A stretch of 6,326 nucleotides of DNA from Candidatus Methanolliviera sp. GoM_asphalt (lineage in GTDB: Archaea > Halobacteriota > Methanoliparia > Methanoliparales > Methanoliparaceae), in contig CABGHH010000097.1 of NCBI GenBank assembly GCA_902158745.1, forward strand, positions 1 to 6,326, given 5' to 3'. The notes beneath the pieces were generated by a model. That model saw only the letters and a program-made list of their open reading frames with translations, made no database searches and had not been told where the DNA came from. Shown in pieces: positions 1 to 4,885 of this stretch. Every line of letters starts with the position of its first letter. Position 1 is the first letter of the stretch. The position numbers and the translations under genes were made by a program.

Positions 1-98
1 TTACCCCCAATATATCTCGCTCCGTGCGAGGTGCGTCTATTATTCCTTTTGTTCTTTTCTTTTATCCCTAATCATCTTCGTGAAAACCTAAGATTTTC

Positions 99-141
99 AA
101 AAATCGAGGATTTTTAGGATCTCACGAAATCGAGGATTTTT
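99..141. repeat. Two copies of an AT-rich hairpin repeat
   Basis: The 15-base word AAATCGAGGATTTTT occurs at 101-115 and again at 127-141, 26 bases apart. The first copy extends to a perfect inverted repeat, AAAAATC (99-105) and GATTTTT (109-115) around a GAG loop. CCTAA (87-91) and TTAGG (114-118) could add an outer stem. The copies could be protein-binding sites or weak terminators. Function unknown. Confidence 0.7.
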
Positions 142-291
142 GATTATGCGGGGAGATGTCGGCGCCGACCAGCCCCCCTGAAAACGTCCCCCTCTAAACT
201 TTCCCTTTTGACCGTATAATCGTGCAACCGTGCACCTGCCCATCCCCAAATTCGAGCTTTCCTCTTCTGAGTGAAACTTCACCACCTCATT

Positions 292-409
292 CTCAGAGTG
301 CAAAAGCCCCACCCTGACCCTTGCCATGTGCCTCTATGATCGTTTAACGCCCCCCGCGCTCAACGGCACCACCGCCCCTTTTACCGTGCGGTGGGGGGAA
401 CACTCTGAG
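292..409. repeat. 9-bp inverted repeat pair enclosing a GC-rich block
   Basis: CTCAGAGTG at 292-300 is exactly complementary to CACTCTGAG at 401-409. The enclosed block includes a C6 run (350-355) facing a G6 run (393-398) and the hairpin CCACCGC (369-375) / GCGGTGG (388-394). Read as single-stranded DNA or RNA, the pieces could nest into one larger fold. No function is assigned. Confidence 0.5.
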
Positions 410-433
410 GGACAGCGAGTAATGTCTATACAC

Positions 434-458
434 AGATACCCAGACACGCGGGGTATCT
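434..458. repeat. 8-bp stem-loop next to a larger hairpin
   Basis: AGATACCC (434-441) and GGGTATCT (451-458) are perfectly complementary around the 9-base loop AGACACGCG. The stem-loop lies 13 bases before the larger hairpin at 472-540, so the two may form one structured region. Confidence 0.6.
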
Positions 459-471
459 ATGTCCTATACTT

Positions 472-540
472 TTAAAGGCAGATACAGGGGTGGCGTAAAC
501 GAAGGAACGAACGCCACCCCTGTGTTCGACCTGTCTTTAA
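472..540. repeat. Long GC-rich stem-loop (13-bp perfect inner stem)
   Basis: ACAGGGGTGGCGT (484-496) and ACGCCACCCCTGT (511-523) are perfectly complementary around a 14-base loop. An outer stem, TTAAAGGCAG (472-481) with CTGTCTTTAA (531-540), pairs fully if one G-U wobble is allowed, leaving an internal loop. No T-tract follows on the plus strand, so a simple terminator is not the best reading. A structured RNA or a cruciform/origin element is possible. It is not a tRNA: there is no acceptor or anticodon arrangement, although GTTCGA is present. Confidence 0.65.
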
Positions 541-615
541 GAGATACGACTATAAGGGCTATATAGGAAGGGTTGGGGGTATGCTTGTTTACCCTTCGCA
601 GTTCACCCTTCACGG

Positions 616-718
616 TTCGGATCTCTTTGGATGATTTAAGGTAAAGGATTACCCTTTATCTTTTGATGGTTTAGGGTAAGGGATTATCCTATATTGGGAG
701 TTCGGCGTGAGATCCGAA
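616..718. repeat. 10-bp inverted repeat flanking the first two palindromes
   Basis: TTCGGATCTC (616-625) is exactly complementary to GAGATCCGAA (709-718). The pair encloses the first two copies of the GGTAA-N4-TTACC motif. It may mark the edge of a regulatory or replication unit. Role unknown. Confidence 0.5.
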
Positions 719-852
719 AACTGCCCAATAAGTGGTAAAACATTACCATAAAAGTGCCCAAAATTGGAGAGCGTCAAAATGGGACCGCTGAATGATACTT
801 TTAGGGTAAAACATTACCATAAATTATATATAGGGTAAATCATTACCCTATA
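640..852. promoter_or_regulatory. Array of five GGTAA-N4-TTACC palindromes (operators or iterons)
   Basis: Copies lie at 640-653, 675-688 (TTATC instead of TTACC), 734-747, 805-818 and 834-847. The centre is AGGA, GGGA, AACA, AACA and ATCA respectively. The last copy extends to perfect 10-bp arms, TATAGGGTAA (829-838) and TTACCCTATA (843-852). Centre-to-centre spacing is uneven (35, 59, 71 and 29 bp), unlike a strict iteron array. The last copy sits between the TATA-like box and the start of the gene at 863, which suggests repression of that gene. A sixth, weaker copy is in the promoter of the minus-strand gene at 1507. Confidence 0.75.
821..831 (+). promoter_or_regulatory. TATA box for the gene at 863
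   Basis: TTATATAT (824-831) lies about 35 bases before the ATG at 863. An archaeal start site about 25 bases downstream would fall near 852-855, giving a nearly leaderless mRNA. The palindrome at 829-852 overlaps both the box and the expected start site, so a bound protein would block transcription. Confidence 0.55.
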
Positions 853-862
853 AGATGATAAG

Positions 863-1312
863 ATGGGAAGGCATTGGAAGTATGGAGAATTTTTGGAAAG
901 GCAACAGAGAGAGGGGGAAGGAGAAGAAAAAAGAGGAGAATGGATCATCTCATACAACTTCGCCCCGTTTCCTCCCTCTTCTCTCTATAAACAGATCAAT
1001 CGTGCGATTGATAAAGGTCTCAGATTGAAGAGACTGCAACAGTCCCTATTCCTCGCTGAAGGCAAGGCAAGTAAAGAGTTTCTGATCACGTTGCTGGATG
1101 ACGAGGGGGCTTCGAAGGTCGAGGTGATCGGGAGGGGAAAGAGGAAGAGGAAAAAAGAATCGCCGAGAATTCCAGAGAGGGAATTTAAGGATGACCTGAT
1201 ATTGAAGGTTCTTTCAGATCCGATCCTAACGAAGGCGCTCGGAAGATCTAAGAGTGCAAAGGGTATGGGTAGGCTGATCGAGATGATCGAGGGGACGTTT
1301 GAGGAAGTGTAG
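863..1312 (+). CDS. Basic hypothetical protein (149 aa) behind an operator array
   Basis: I do not recognise this family. The 149-residue protein has a charged, purine-coded start (residues 11-25 rich in E, R and K), a middle segment that could be helical (about 42-80, including YKQINRAIDKGLRLKRLQQS), and a strongly basic linker at about 90-101 (GRGKRKRKKESPR). The C-terminus (about 107-148) also looks helical. The basic character suggests nucleic-acid binding, but no fold is visible. The ATG at 863 is chosen because the TATA box and the palindrome at 829-852 place the transcript start about 10 bases upstream. No ribosome binding site is seen, which fits near-leaderless translation. It is the first gene after the palindrome array, so it could be the protein that binds it; this is inference. 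Its TAG stop abuts the stop codon of the convergent gene. Confidence 0.7.
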   Translation: MGRHWKYGEFLERQQREGEGEEKRGEWIISYNFAPFPPSSLYKQINRAIDKGLRLKRLQQSLFLAEGKASKEFLITLLDDEGASKVEVIGRGKRKRKKESPRIPEREFKDDLILKVLSDPILTKALGRSKSAKGMGRLIEMIEGTFEEV

Positions 1313-1507
1313 CTAAGCCGAATCATCACTTTCTTCGCTTTCGTTCTGTGAGCGTCGCGAGAACTCCTCTGGATGTGCCTTTCTATATCTCCAATAGCAT
1401 TCCCTACAGCAGAATACATGCCGAGCCGCCCTTATCCGCTGAGGTGAACAACTGAACGGCCTTCCACATTCGTAACATGATGCCCGGGTCATCACATCTG
1501 AGAACAC
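1313..1507 (-). CDS. Small zinc-finger protein (64 aa)
   Basis: The protein carries a CxxC pair at C11/C14 (CYECGRPF), a further C20, and a second pair C34/C37 within CCREC, followed by aromatic and basic residues (YWRYRKAHPEEF) and an acidic serine-rich tail. The spacing is that of small treble-clef or zinc-ribbon proteins found in archaeal viruses and plasmids and at the edges of HNH-type proteins (general family knowledge). No HNH catalytic residues are present, so it is probably a DNA- or protein-binding module. The start is a GTG (1505-1507). A TATA-like CTTTAACT on the minus strand (1532-1539) would put the transcript start near 1511, so the message would be nearly leaderless. An in-frame ATG at residue 6 is an alternative. 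It converges with the gene at 863 with no gap between the stops. Confidence 0.75.
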   Translation of the reverse strand: MFSDVMTRASCYECGRPFSCSPQRIRAARHVFCCRECYWRYRKAHPEEFSRRSQNESEESDDSA

Positions 1508-1514
1508 CTTGCTG

Positions 1515-1539
1515 GGTAAAGTATTATGGTGTAGTTAAA
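1515..1539 (-). promoter_or_regulatory. Promoter of the zinc-finger gene with a degenerate operator copy
   Basis: The plus strand reads GGTAAAGTATTATGG (1515-1529), matching 8 of the 10 fixed bases of the GGTAA-N4-TTACC palindrome. On the minus strand it lies between a TATA-like CTTTAACT (1532-1539) and the GTG start at 1507, the same layout as the copy in front of the gene at 863. This suggests a shared regulator for the two converging genes. Confidence 0.45.
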
Positions 1540-1580
1540 GGAAACCACAAAAATAAAAAACCGGGGAGAAAGAGAAAAGC

Positions 1581-1874
1581 TTGAACGATGATAAAAAGTG
1601 GGGAGAAATTCTCAGCGAGATGGAGGAACTATGCGATTTACATGGGGATGCCATATGCGATTTTAGAAAGTGTGAGAATTTCAACAATCGTTTATCGTCT
1701 CTTTTACTAAGATTTGAAGAAATGGAGTGCTATAGGATCTCCGATAGGATGATGGATGCACTCATGTATTGTCGTCCAAAGACTGTTACACATTGTGAGG
1801 ATGCCTATTATGTTAAAGGTGTATTGGAGAGAATAAAAGGCATAATCAGAGAAGGGAACAGCAAATGTGAATAA
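1581..1874 (+). CDS. Cysteine-rich hypothetical protein (97 aa)
   Basis: I do not recognise this gene. The 97-residue product is mostly helical in appearance and has seven cysteines (residues 18, 26, 31, 50, 64, 72, 96), unusually many for its size, but no regular CxxC zinc-binding pair. Two long amphipathic stretches (about 6-20 and 35-63) suggest a small helical bundle. The start is a TTG at 1581 preceded by GGGGAG (1563-1568), about 12 bases away, which is rather far. An internal ATG at 1620 is the alternative and lacks a binding site. The gene is divergent from the zinc-finger gene and shares a 73-base spacer with it. It is more AT-rich than the gene at 863, suggesting a different origin. 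A T10 run follows. Confidence 0.6.
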   Translation: MNDDKKWGEILSEMEELCDLHGDAICDFRKCENFNNRLSSLLLRFEEMECYRISDRMMDALMYCRPKTVTHCEDAYYVKGVLERIKGIIREGNSKCE

Positions 1875-1925
1875 ATGACCACTTTAACAAAATATATCTT
1901 TTGTGAAATGTGAGAGGGAAAATAG

Positions 1926-1935
1926 TTTTTTTTTT
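1926..1935 (+). terminator. T-run terminator after the cysteine-rich gene
   Basis: Ten consecutive T residues lie 51 bases downstream of the stop codon at 1874. Archaeal termination commonly uses U-rich tracts without a hairpin, so this is a reasonable end for the 1581 transcript. Confidence 0.5.
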
Positions 1936-1951
1936 GGAAAGACATCATAAA

Positions 1952-1959
1952 CTTTTTAT
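1952..1959 (+). promoter_or_regulatory. Possible TATA box for the RHH gene at 2002
   Basis: CTTTTTAT at 1952-1959 would place a start site near 1981, about 20 bases before the ATG at 2002. That leaves room for the GGTGA ribosome binding site at 1992-1996. The match is weak and based only on position and composition. Confidence 0.3.
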
Positions 1960-2001
1960 TGTGTGAGTGAGTGATATGATTGAATGAGTATGGTGAAATG
2001 A

Positions 2002-2352
2002 ATGCCAGAATTGAGAATAACGTTAGATCAAACAGAATATGAAAAATTGTTAGAATTAAAACGTAGGCAAAACAAGACGTGGAAAGACCTGTTAAAAGCA
2101 AATTTGACAGATAATAAGAACGACGAGATTAGAGAAGTGGTATATGATATGTATGATGAGATTAAAAAATATCTCGGTGCTTTTGGACGTTATGACTTGT
2201 TGGAGCTGACCGAAATATTCAGAGTTTTGACGTTGAGGAGCGTTAAAGATGGGGTGGATAAGAGAGAACTAATAAAACGCATGAGCGCATTATTAGATGG
2301 TGAATATATGGATAAAGGAGTGATTAAAGATGGAGGAGCTAAAAAGAAGTGA
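2002..2352 (+). CDS. RHH-type DNA-binding protein (116 aa)
   Basis: The first 36 residues resemble a ribbon-helix-helix DNA-binding domain: a short strand LRITLD (4-9), helix A (about 10-23, EYEKLLELKRRQN), then a turn and helix B (about 26-35, TWKDLLKANL). This is the arrangement of CopG/Arc-like and VapB-like proteins, which bind DNA as dimers through the strand. The rest (about 40-105) looks helical and acidic-basic mixed, with no recognised domain; it may mediate oligomerisation or bind a partner. The ATG at 2002 has a GGTGA ribosome binding site (1992-1996) at good spacing. The 3' end overlaps a short ORF at 2330 that has its own binding site, so the two may form an operon. A role as autorepressor or antitoxin is inference. 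Confidence 0.65.
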   Translation: MPELRITLDQTEYEKLLELKRRQNKTWKDLLKANLTDNKNDEIREVVYDMYDEIKKYLGAFGRYDLLELTEIFRVLTLRSVKDGVDKRELIKRMSALLDGEYMDKGVIKDGGAKKK

Positions 2353-2443
2353 AATATACGATGACGAGATCGTCATTAGACGAGGGCGCGAGGCGTTAAG
2401 AAGATTGGAAGCTATATGGAAATCAACAGGACAGATTGGGTGA
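2330..2443 (+). CDS. Small overlapping ORF (37 aa), candidate microprotein
   Basis: This ORF begins inside the end of the RHH gene and overlaps it by 23 bases in another frame. Its ATG is preceded by GGAGTGA (2317-2323), six bases away, one of the better ribosome binding sites in the window. The product (MEELKRSEIYDDEIVIRRG, then REALRRLEAIWKSTGQIG) is charged and could form a strand followed by one amphipathic helix. I do not recognise it. The overlap and strong binding site suggest translational coupling with the RHH gene, as in toxin-antitoxin or regulator-partner pairs, but 37 residues is short for a toxin. It could also be a chance frame. Confidence 0.45.
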   Translation: MEELKRSEIYDDEIVIRRGREALRRLEAIWKSTGQIG

Positions 2444-2456
2444 ATAGTTTGAAGTG

Positions 2457-2520
2457 GTCGTAGGCGACTTTTTGAAGATACGACGGTTAGATTTTACATT
2501 CCTTATCTTTTGTAAAATCT
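2457..2520. repeat. Two inverted repeats upstream of the integrase
   Basis: GTCGTA (2457-2462) pairs with TACGAC (2479-2484). Directly after it, AGATTTTACA (2489-2498) pairs perfectly with TGTAAAATCT (2511-2520) around a 12-base loop. The second could act as a terminator for the RHH unit. Alternatively, together they could be binding or crossover sites for the adjacent tyrosine recombinase, which usually has its attachment site near its gene. No target gene such as a tRNA is seen. Confidence 0.5.
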
Positions 2521-2553
2521 TTATCTAAAAGAAGGCCTCTCCATCGTTCTTTA

Positions 2554-2566
2554 GAAAGGTTTTTAA
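2554..2566 (+). promoter_or_regulatory. BRE/TATA promoter of the integrase gene
   Basis: GAAAG (2554-2558) is followed by a TATA-like TTTTTAA (2560-2566). A start site about 25 bases downstream falls at about 2588-2590, just before the ATG at 2592, so the message is probably leaderless. No ribosome binding site is present, which agrees. Confidence 0.6.
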
Positions 2567-2591
2567 CCGCCTTTTTTACAATTAATCCTAT

Positions 2592-3143
2592 ATGAAAAGT
2601 AAAGTTAAGCGTCTCCCAAAATATCTCAAAGATGAAGAGGTAAAGAATCTCTTGGATAGGTGCGAAGGTCGTCGAGATCGGCTAATCATCGAGCTAATAC
2701 TTTTGACAGGATTAAGGGTATCAGAAGTTTTGGGGATCACACCAGACGATATAGACTTCAGAAATCGAACGATACGAATACACGGAAAGGGGTCGAGAGA
2801 TCGAACGGTATATCCACCACGCGAACTTCTTTATGATCTCCGTGATTATATAGCCGATAAAGTTGCTCAAACGAAGTTTGGCATGCGACAAAATAAAATC
2901 TTCAAATTGACGAGACAGCGAGTATTTCAAACAATCAAAGAACTATCTGGCAGATCGCCCCATAAGTTACGCCATACCTTCGCCGTGAACTATCTGGAAT
3001 CTGGAGGAGATCTCCGAACCCTCCAGAAGATACTCGGGCACTCATCTTTGAAGACAACATCAATATATTTGGATCTTCTCGACTCTACCGTTCAGGATGC
3101 AAGTGAGAGATATTCGAGGTTCTTCTATCAGAAGTTTAGATAA
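2592..3143 (+). CDS. Compact tyrosine recombinase (XerA/phage-integrase family)
   Basis: The protein breaks and rejoins DNA at short crossover sites through a 3'-phosphotyrosine intermediate. The full catalytic set is visible: R42 in GLRVSE, K66 in HGKGSRDR, H124 and R127 in HKLRHTF, H150 in LGHSS, and nucleophile Y159 in TSIYLDL. At 183 residues it is close to a bare catalytic domain: archaeal Xer proteins are normally about 280-300 residues and carry an N-terminal core-binding domain, which is missing here. The start at 2592 fits the promoter just upstream, and no open frame upstream could supply the missing domain. Its likely role is integration, excision or dimer resolution of the surrounding element. 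The missing domain suggests either a minimal recombinase or dependence on a partner. The family call is firm; the exact role is inference. Confidence 0.93.
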   Translation: MKSKVKRLPKYLKDEEVKNLLDRCEGRRDRLIIELILLTGLRVSEVLGITPDDIDFRNRTIRIHGKGSRDRTVYPPRELLYDLRDYIADKVAQTKFGMRQNKIFKLTRQRVFQTIKELSGRSPHKLRHTFAVNYLESGGDLRTLQKILGHSSLKTTSIYLDLLDSTVQDASERYSRFFYQKFR

Positions 3144-3180
3144 AGGTAAAGGTGAAGATGAAGGTTAAACTGGCGGATAC

Positions 3181-3451
3181 TCACACGTGGCATCTCAACC
3201 AGAACGCTTTATCCTGATATTTCCGAGGTATATCGCCCGGTATCTGTCTGCGTCCATATATTCATGTAGATACCGTGGCCGAGCTTATGTTCAGGATCTT
3301 GCCCATCTTCGTCGGCGATAGCTTCTTCTTAGCCCGTAATCTCATCGCCTTCATGTATATCTCTACCCATTTCTCAGATATCTCTACCCATTTCTCAGGA
3401 GTGAAGTCCTTCTTCGTTCTGAATTCTCCTTTCGGCTCACTCCTACATCAT
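3181..3451 (-). pseudogene. Decayed helix-turn-helix gene
   Basis: The minus strand from 3447 down to 3181 encodes a protein-like sequence: FTPEKWVEISEKWVEIYMKA, then MRLRAKKKLSPTKMGKILN and ISSATVST, then an in-frame TGA (3262-3264), then IYGRRQIPGDIPRKYQDKAF. The part KMGKILNISSATVST reads as a helix-turn-helix recognition unit, and similar domains usually have a Trp at exactly the position of the TGA (TVSxW), so this looks like a TGG-to-TGA nonsense change. The frame also lacks a proper start. An ATGATG at 3446-3451, preceded by AAGGAAG, is one base out of frame, and removing one T would join it. A 21-bp tandem duplication lies inside. The result is a regulator with two lesions, or an intact gene obscured by errors. 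It converges on the integrase gene. Confidence 0.6.
3357..3398. repeat. Perfect 21-bp tandem duplication
   Basis: Positions 3357-3377 and 3378-3398 are identical. On the minus strand the unit encodes seven residues, giving EKWVEIS followed by EKWVEIY in the decayed helix-turn-helix gene. The duplication keeps the frame. Confidence 0.85.
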
Positions 3452-3883
3452 CAACTTCCTTTTTACGAGATAAAACCGGTACGGAAATTACGGATAATTT
3501 CGGATCGGCACATCGCCCAATACCAAAGACTTTTTATGTTGTTGTGTCCTCAAACACACAAAAACACATATTCTGCAAGATCAATGATTATTTATTATAA
3601 ATGAACCGATAAGAACGTTCAGAATTGAAAAATAATATGATAGCGTAGATTTCATAAGAACTTGTATGTTTATGTATGTTGTTGCAAGGCGGAAAAGATG
3701 TAAGTCGGGTAAAAAATTCCGCTTGAAGAATTCACAAAAGAACACGTCTAAAGGTATGTTTCGATGATAACGTTGAGTATTGAAGTTTGGAAGACGTTAA
3801 ACGTTAGATTTCTTATTCTTATCTTTATTCTTGCCTTTACCTGCCTTACCTTACCTTACCTATCTTACCTATCTTACCTTATA
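3452..3883. other. Gene-poor stretch with hairpin and short tandem repeats
   Basis: I see no supported gene. A hairpin with GCGGAA (3689-3694) and TTCCGC (3717-3722), extendable by CAA/TTG with a bulged G, has GGTAAAAAATTCC (3708-3720) in its loop and arm, a loose relative of the GGTAA-N4-TTACC motif. Short tandem repeats follow: CCTTA three times (3844-3858) and TATCTTACC twice (3861-3878). An open frame at 3764-3952 has hydrophobic residues, but it runs through these repeats and the next gene's promoter and has no clear ribosome binding site. Confidence 0.5.
3844..3878. repeat. CCTTA and TATCTTACC short tandem repeats
   Basis: Three CCTTA units (3844-3858) are followed by CC and then two perfect 9-base TATCTTACC units (3861-3878). 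They lie just upstream of the promoter at 3884. Such repeats change length easily by slippage. Confidence 0.8.
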
Positions 3884-3939
3884 GAAAGTATTATTACGTG
3901 GTTCGGTACCATAATACCATGTTTGGTACCAAAGTATCA
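3884..3939 (+). promoter_or_regulatory. Promoter with double GGTACC operator for the RHH-winged-helix gene
   Basis: GAAAG (3884-3888) and TATTATTA (3889-3896) form a BRE/TATA-like pair, putting the start site near 3918. Two related 15-base words follow at 20-bp spacing: GGTACCATAATACCA (3905-3919) and GGTACCAAAGTATCA (3925-3939), alike at 12 of 15 positions. The second is part of a 12-bp palindrome TTTGGTACCAAA (3922-3933). Operators two helical turns apart over the start site are typical for RHH autorepressors, and the next gene encodes one. Confidence 0.5.
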
Positions 3940-3961
3940 AACTGCAAATTGAGGTAAAAAA

Positions 3962-4379
3962 ATGAAAGAAAATGGGTTTCATGTGAGAATAAAAGACGAG
4001 GACGAAATAGTTTGGGAAAGCTTTAAACAAGACGTAATTCAAAAACACGGCAAGCTACACGGAGTTTTGGGAGATGAAGTTATGAACGCTATAAAGCTGT
4101 ATCGAAGTTATATCAACTCAGATATTGGGCCCGCAACAACATACAAGAACAGACAAAAAGAAGAGGTTGAGGGATATATGTGAGAGAATATGGAACGTCA
4201 GATACGAATCAGAGATAACGGAGCCGTGGATCAGAAAGTTCATCAAAACGGCCGGAATGCAAGATAAGAGAACGGAAGACGACTATTTCAAGTGCTTAAT
4301 CGACTACGGTTTCGTCAGGCACAAGGTCCGAAGCATATATCGGATCGACAAATCGAAGATGCCGAGGATAAGAGCATAA
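3962..4379 (+). pseudogene. RHH + winged-helix regulator, interrupted by a frameshift
   Basis: Two overlapping frames make one protein. The first (3962-4183) gives an RHH-like N-terminus: strand FHVRI (6-10), then helices through VWESFKQDVIQKHGKLHG and VLGDEVMNAIKLYRSY, an arrangement common in archaeal RHH proteins with a conserved HGKL..G motif. The second (4125-4379) gives a helix-turn-helix or winged-helix tail: LRDICERIWNVRYES, EITEPWIRKFIKTAG, DKRTEDDYFKCLIDYGFV, ending IYRIDKSKMPRIRA. The shift must fall in 4125-4183. Dropping one A from the A5 run at 4155-4159 joins them (RQKKRLRDIC) into 138 residues. The start at 3962 has GAGGT (3951-3955) at good spacing. It probably represses its own promoter. 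The lesion may be a real mutation, a programmed +1 shift or an assembly error. Its last 45 bp recur twice downstream. Confidence 0.75.
4335..4379 (+). repeat. 45-bp repeat, copy A (3' end of the winged-helix gene)
   Basis: This copy encodes IYRIDKSKMPRIRA plus the stop. Its first 30 bases are identical to 5168-5197. It can fold as TCGG (4340-4343) with CCGA (4362-4365) and ATC with GAT, leaving one G (4361) extrahelical. It ends 28 bases before the flavodoxin start. Confidence 0.85.
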
Positions 4380-4407
4380 AATTGTATGTGCTAACTGAGG
4401 TGACGAG

Positions 4408-4856
4408 ATGCCAAAGCCAAAGGTATTGGTGCTATATTATTCCAGAACGGGAAACACGGAGAAGATGGCGAAAGCCGTCGCGGAAGGGGCGAAAAAGGAA
4501 AAGGTGAAAGTAAAGGTCAAGAGATGTGATTATGCTACCGTGGAGGACGTCATAGAAGCGGATGGTATTGCATTCGGTTCTCCGACCTATTTTACATGGC
4601 GGGAGTGTTGAAGGATTTCTTCGATAGATCGCTAGAGTTTAAAGAGAAGATATCTCTAAAACATGGGGTAGCGTTTGCATCGGCTGGTAGTAATGGAGAA
4701 GGATGTCCGGAAAGCATTGAAAATCTGATAAGATCCTTCAACATGGTAAATATAAAGAAAGGTGTGATCTCAACGGGAATTCCCAGCGATGAAGAACTGA
4801 ATGCCTGCAGAGAGCTCGGTGGGGATCTTGCGAAGACTGTAACTTGGCCAACATAA
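4408..4856 (+). pseudogene. Flavodoxin, interrupted by a frameshift
   Basis: Flavodoxins carry FMN and shuttle electrons in the cytoplasm. The first frame (4408-4611) has the FMN phosphate loop S12-R-T-G-N-T17 after a hydrophobic strand (VLVLYYSRTGNT) and the second FMN loop GSPTYF (about 58-63). The second frame (4596-4856) continues MAGVLKDFFD, then FASAGSNGEGCPES as the third FMN-side loop, and ends at a normal flavodoxin C-terminus; together about 150 residues, the usual length. The break is at 4590-4598. Related proteins often read SPTYFTYMAG, so loss of one copy of a 4-base ACAT/ATAC repeat would explain it exactly. The start has GAGGTGA (4397-4403), four bases away. The second part could be re-started at its own ATG (4596). 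Function is doubtful unless the frame is intact in the cell. It may serve redox or electron transfer for the host. Confidence 0.85.
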
Positions 4857-4885
4857 GAAATACTGTGAGGAGGTAAGGCGGCAAG

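Larger units (their letters stand above)
1..862. other. Long gene-free leader rich in inverted repeats and palindromes
   Basis: I see no convincing gene here. The left part has short AT-rich repeats (99-141), the middle has GC-rich hairpins (369-394, 434-458, 472-540), and the right part has a palindrome array (640-847) leading into the promoter of the gene at 863. A long open frame on the minus strand at 97-327 has no recognisable domain or ribosome binding site and runs through the repeats, so I do not call it. Dense inverted repeats plus iteron-like motifs in a gene-free stretch are typical of replication or partition loci and of control regions. No replication initiator is recognisable in the window, so an origin is only inference. 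Confidence 0.6.

Noticed and set aside
97..327. Minus-strand open frame of 76 residues
   Set aside because: No recognisable domain or binding site; runs through the AT-rich hairpin repeats and has an odd low-complexity composition.
484..540. tRNA-like GTTCGA in the large hairpin region
   Set aside because: No acceptor stem, D-arm or anticodon arm can be placed around it.
640..852. CRISPR array
   Set aside because: Repeats are short palindromes at irregular spacing, with no 25-37 base repeat or regular spacers.
985..1419. Minus-strand open frame opposite the gene at 863
   Set aside because: It is antisense to the 863 gene and to the start of the zinc-finger gene; serine- and isoleucine-rich shadow composition.
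3491..3515. Possible fourth copy of the 45-bp module
   Set aside because: CGGATCGGCACATCG matches 13 of 15 bases of the core, but the SKMP-coding part is absent and the frame differs; may be chance or a strongly decayed copy.
3275..3604. Plus-strand open frame of 109 residues
   Set aside because: Mostly antisense to the better helix-turn-helix frame on the minus strand; starts inside it with no binding site.
3764..3952. Plus-strand hydrophobic ORF of 62 residues
   Set aside because: The hydrophobic residues come from CTTAC-type tandem repeats, and the frame covers the promoter and operators of the next gene. No clear ribosome binding site. A small membrane protein is not excluded.
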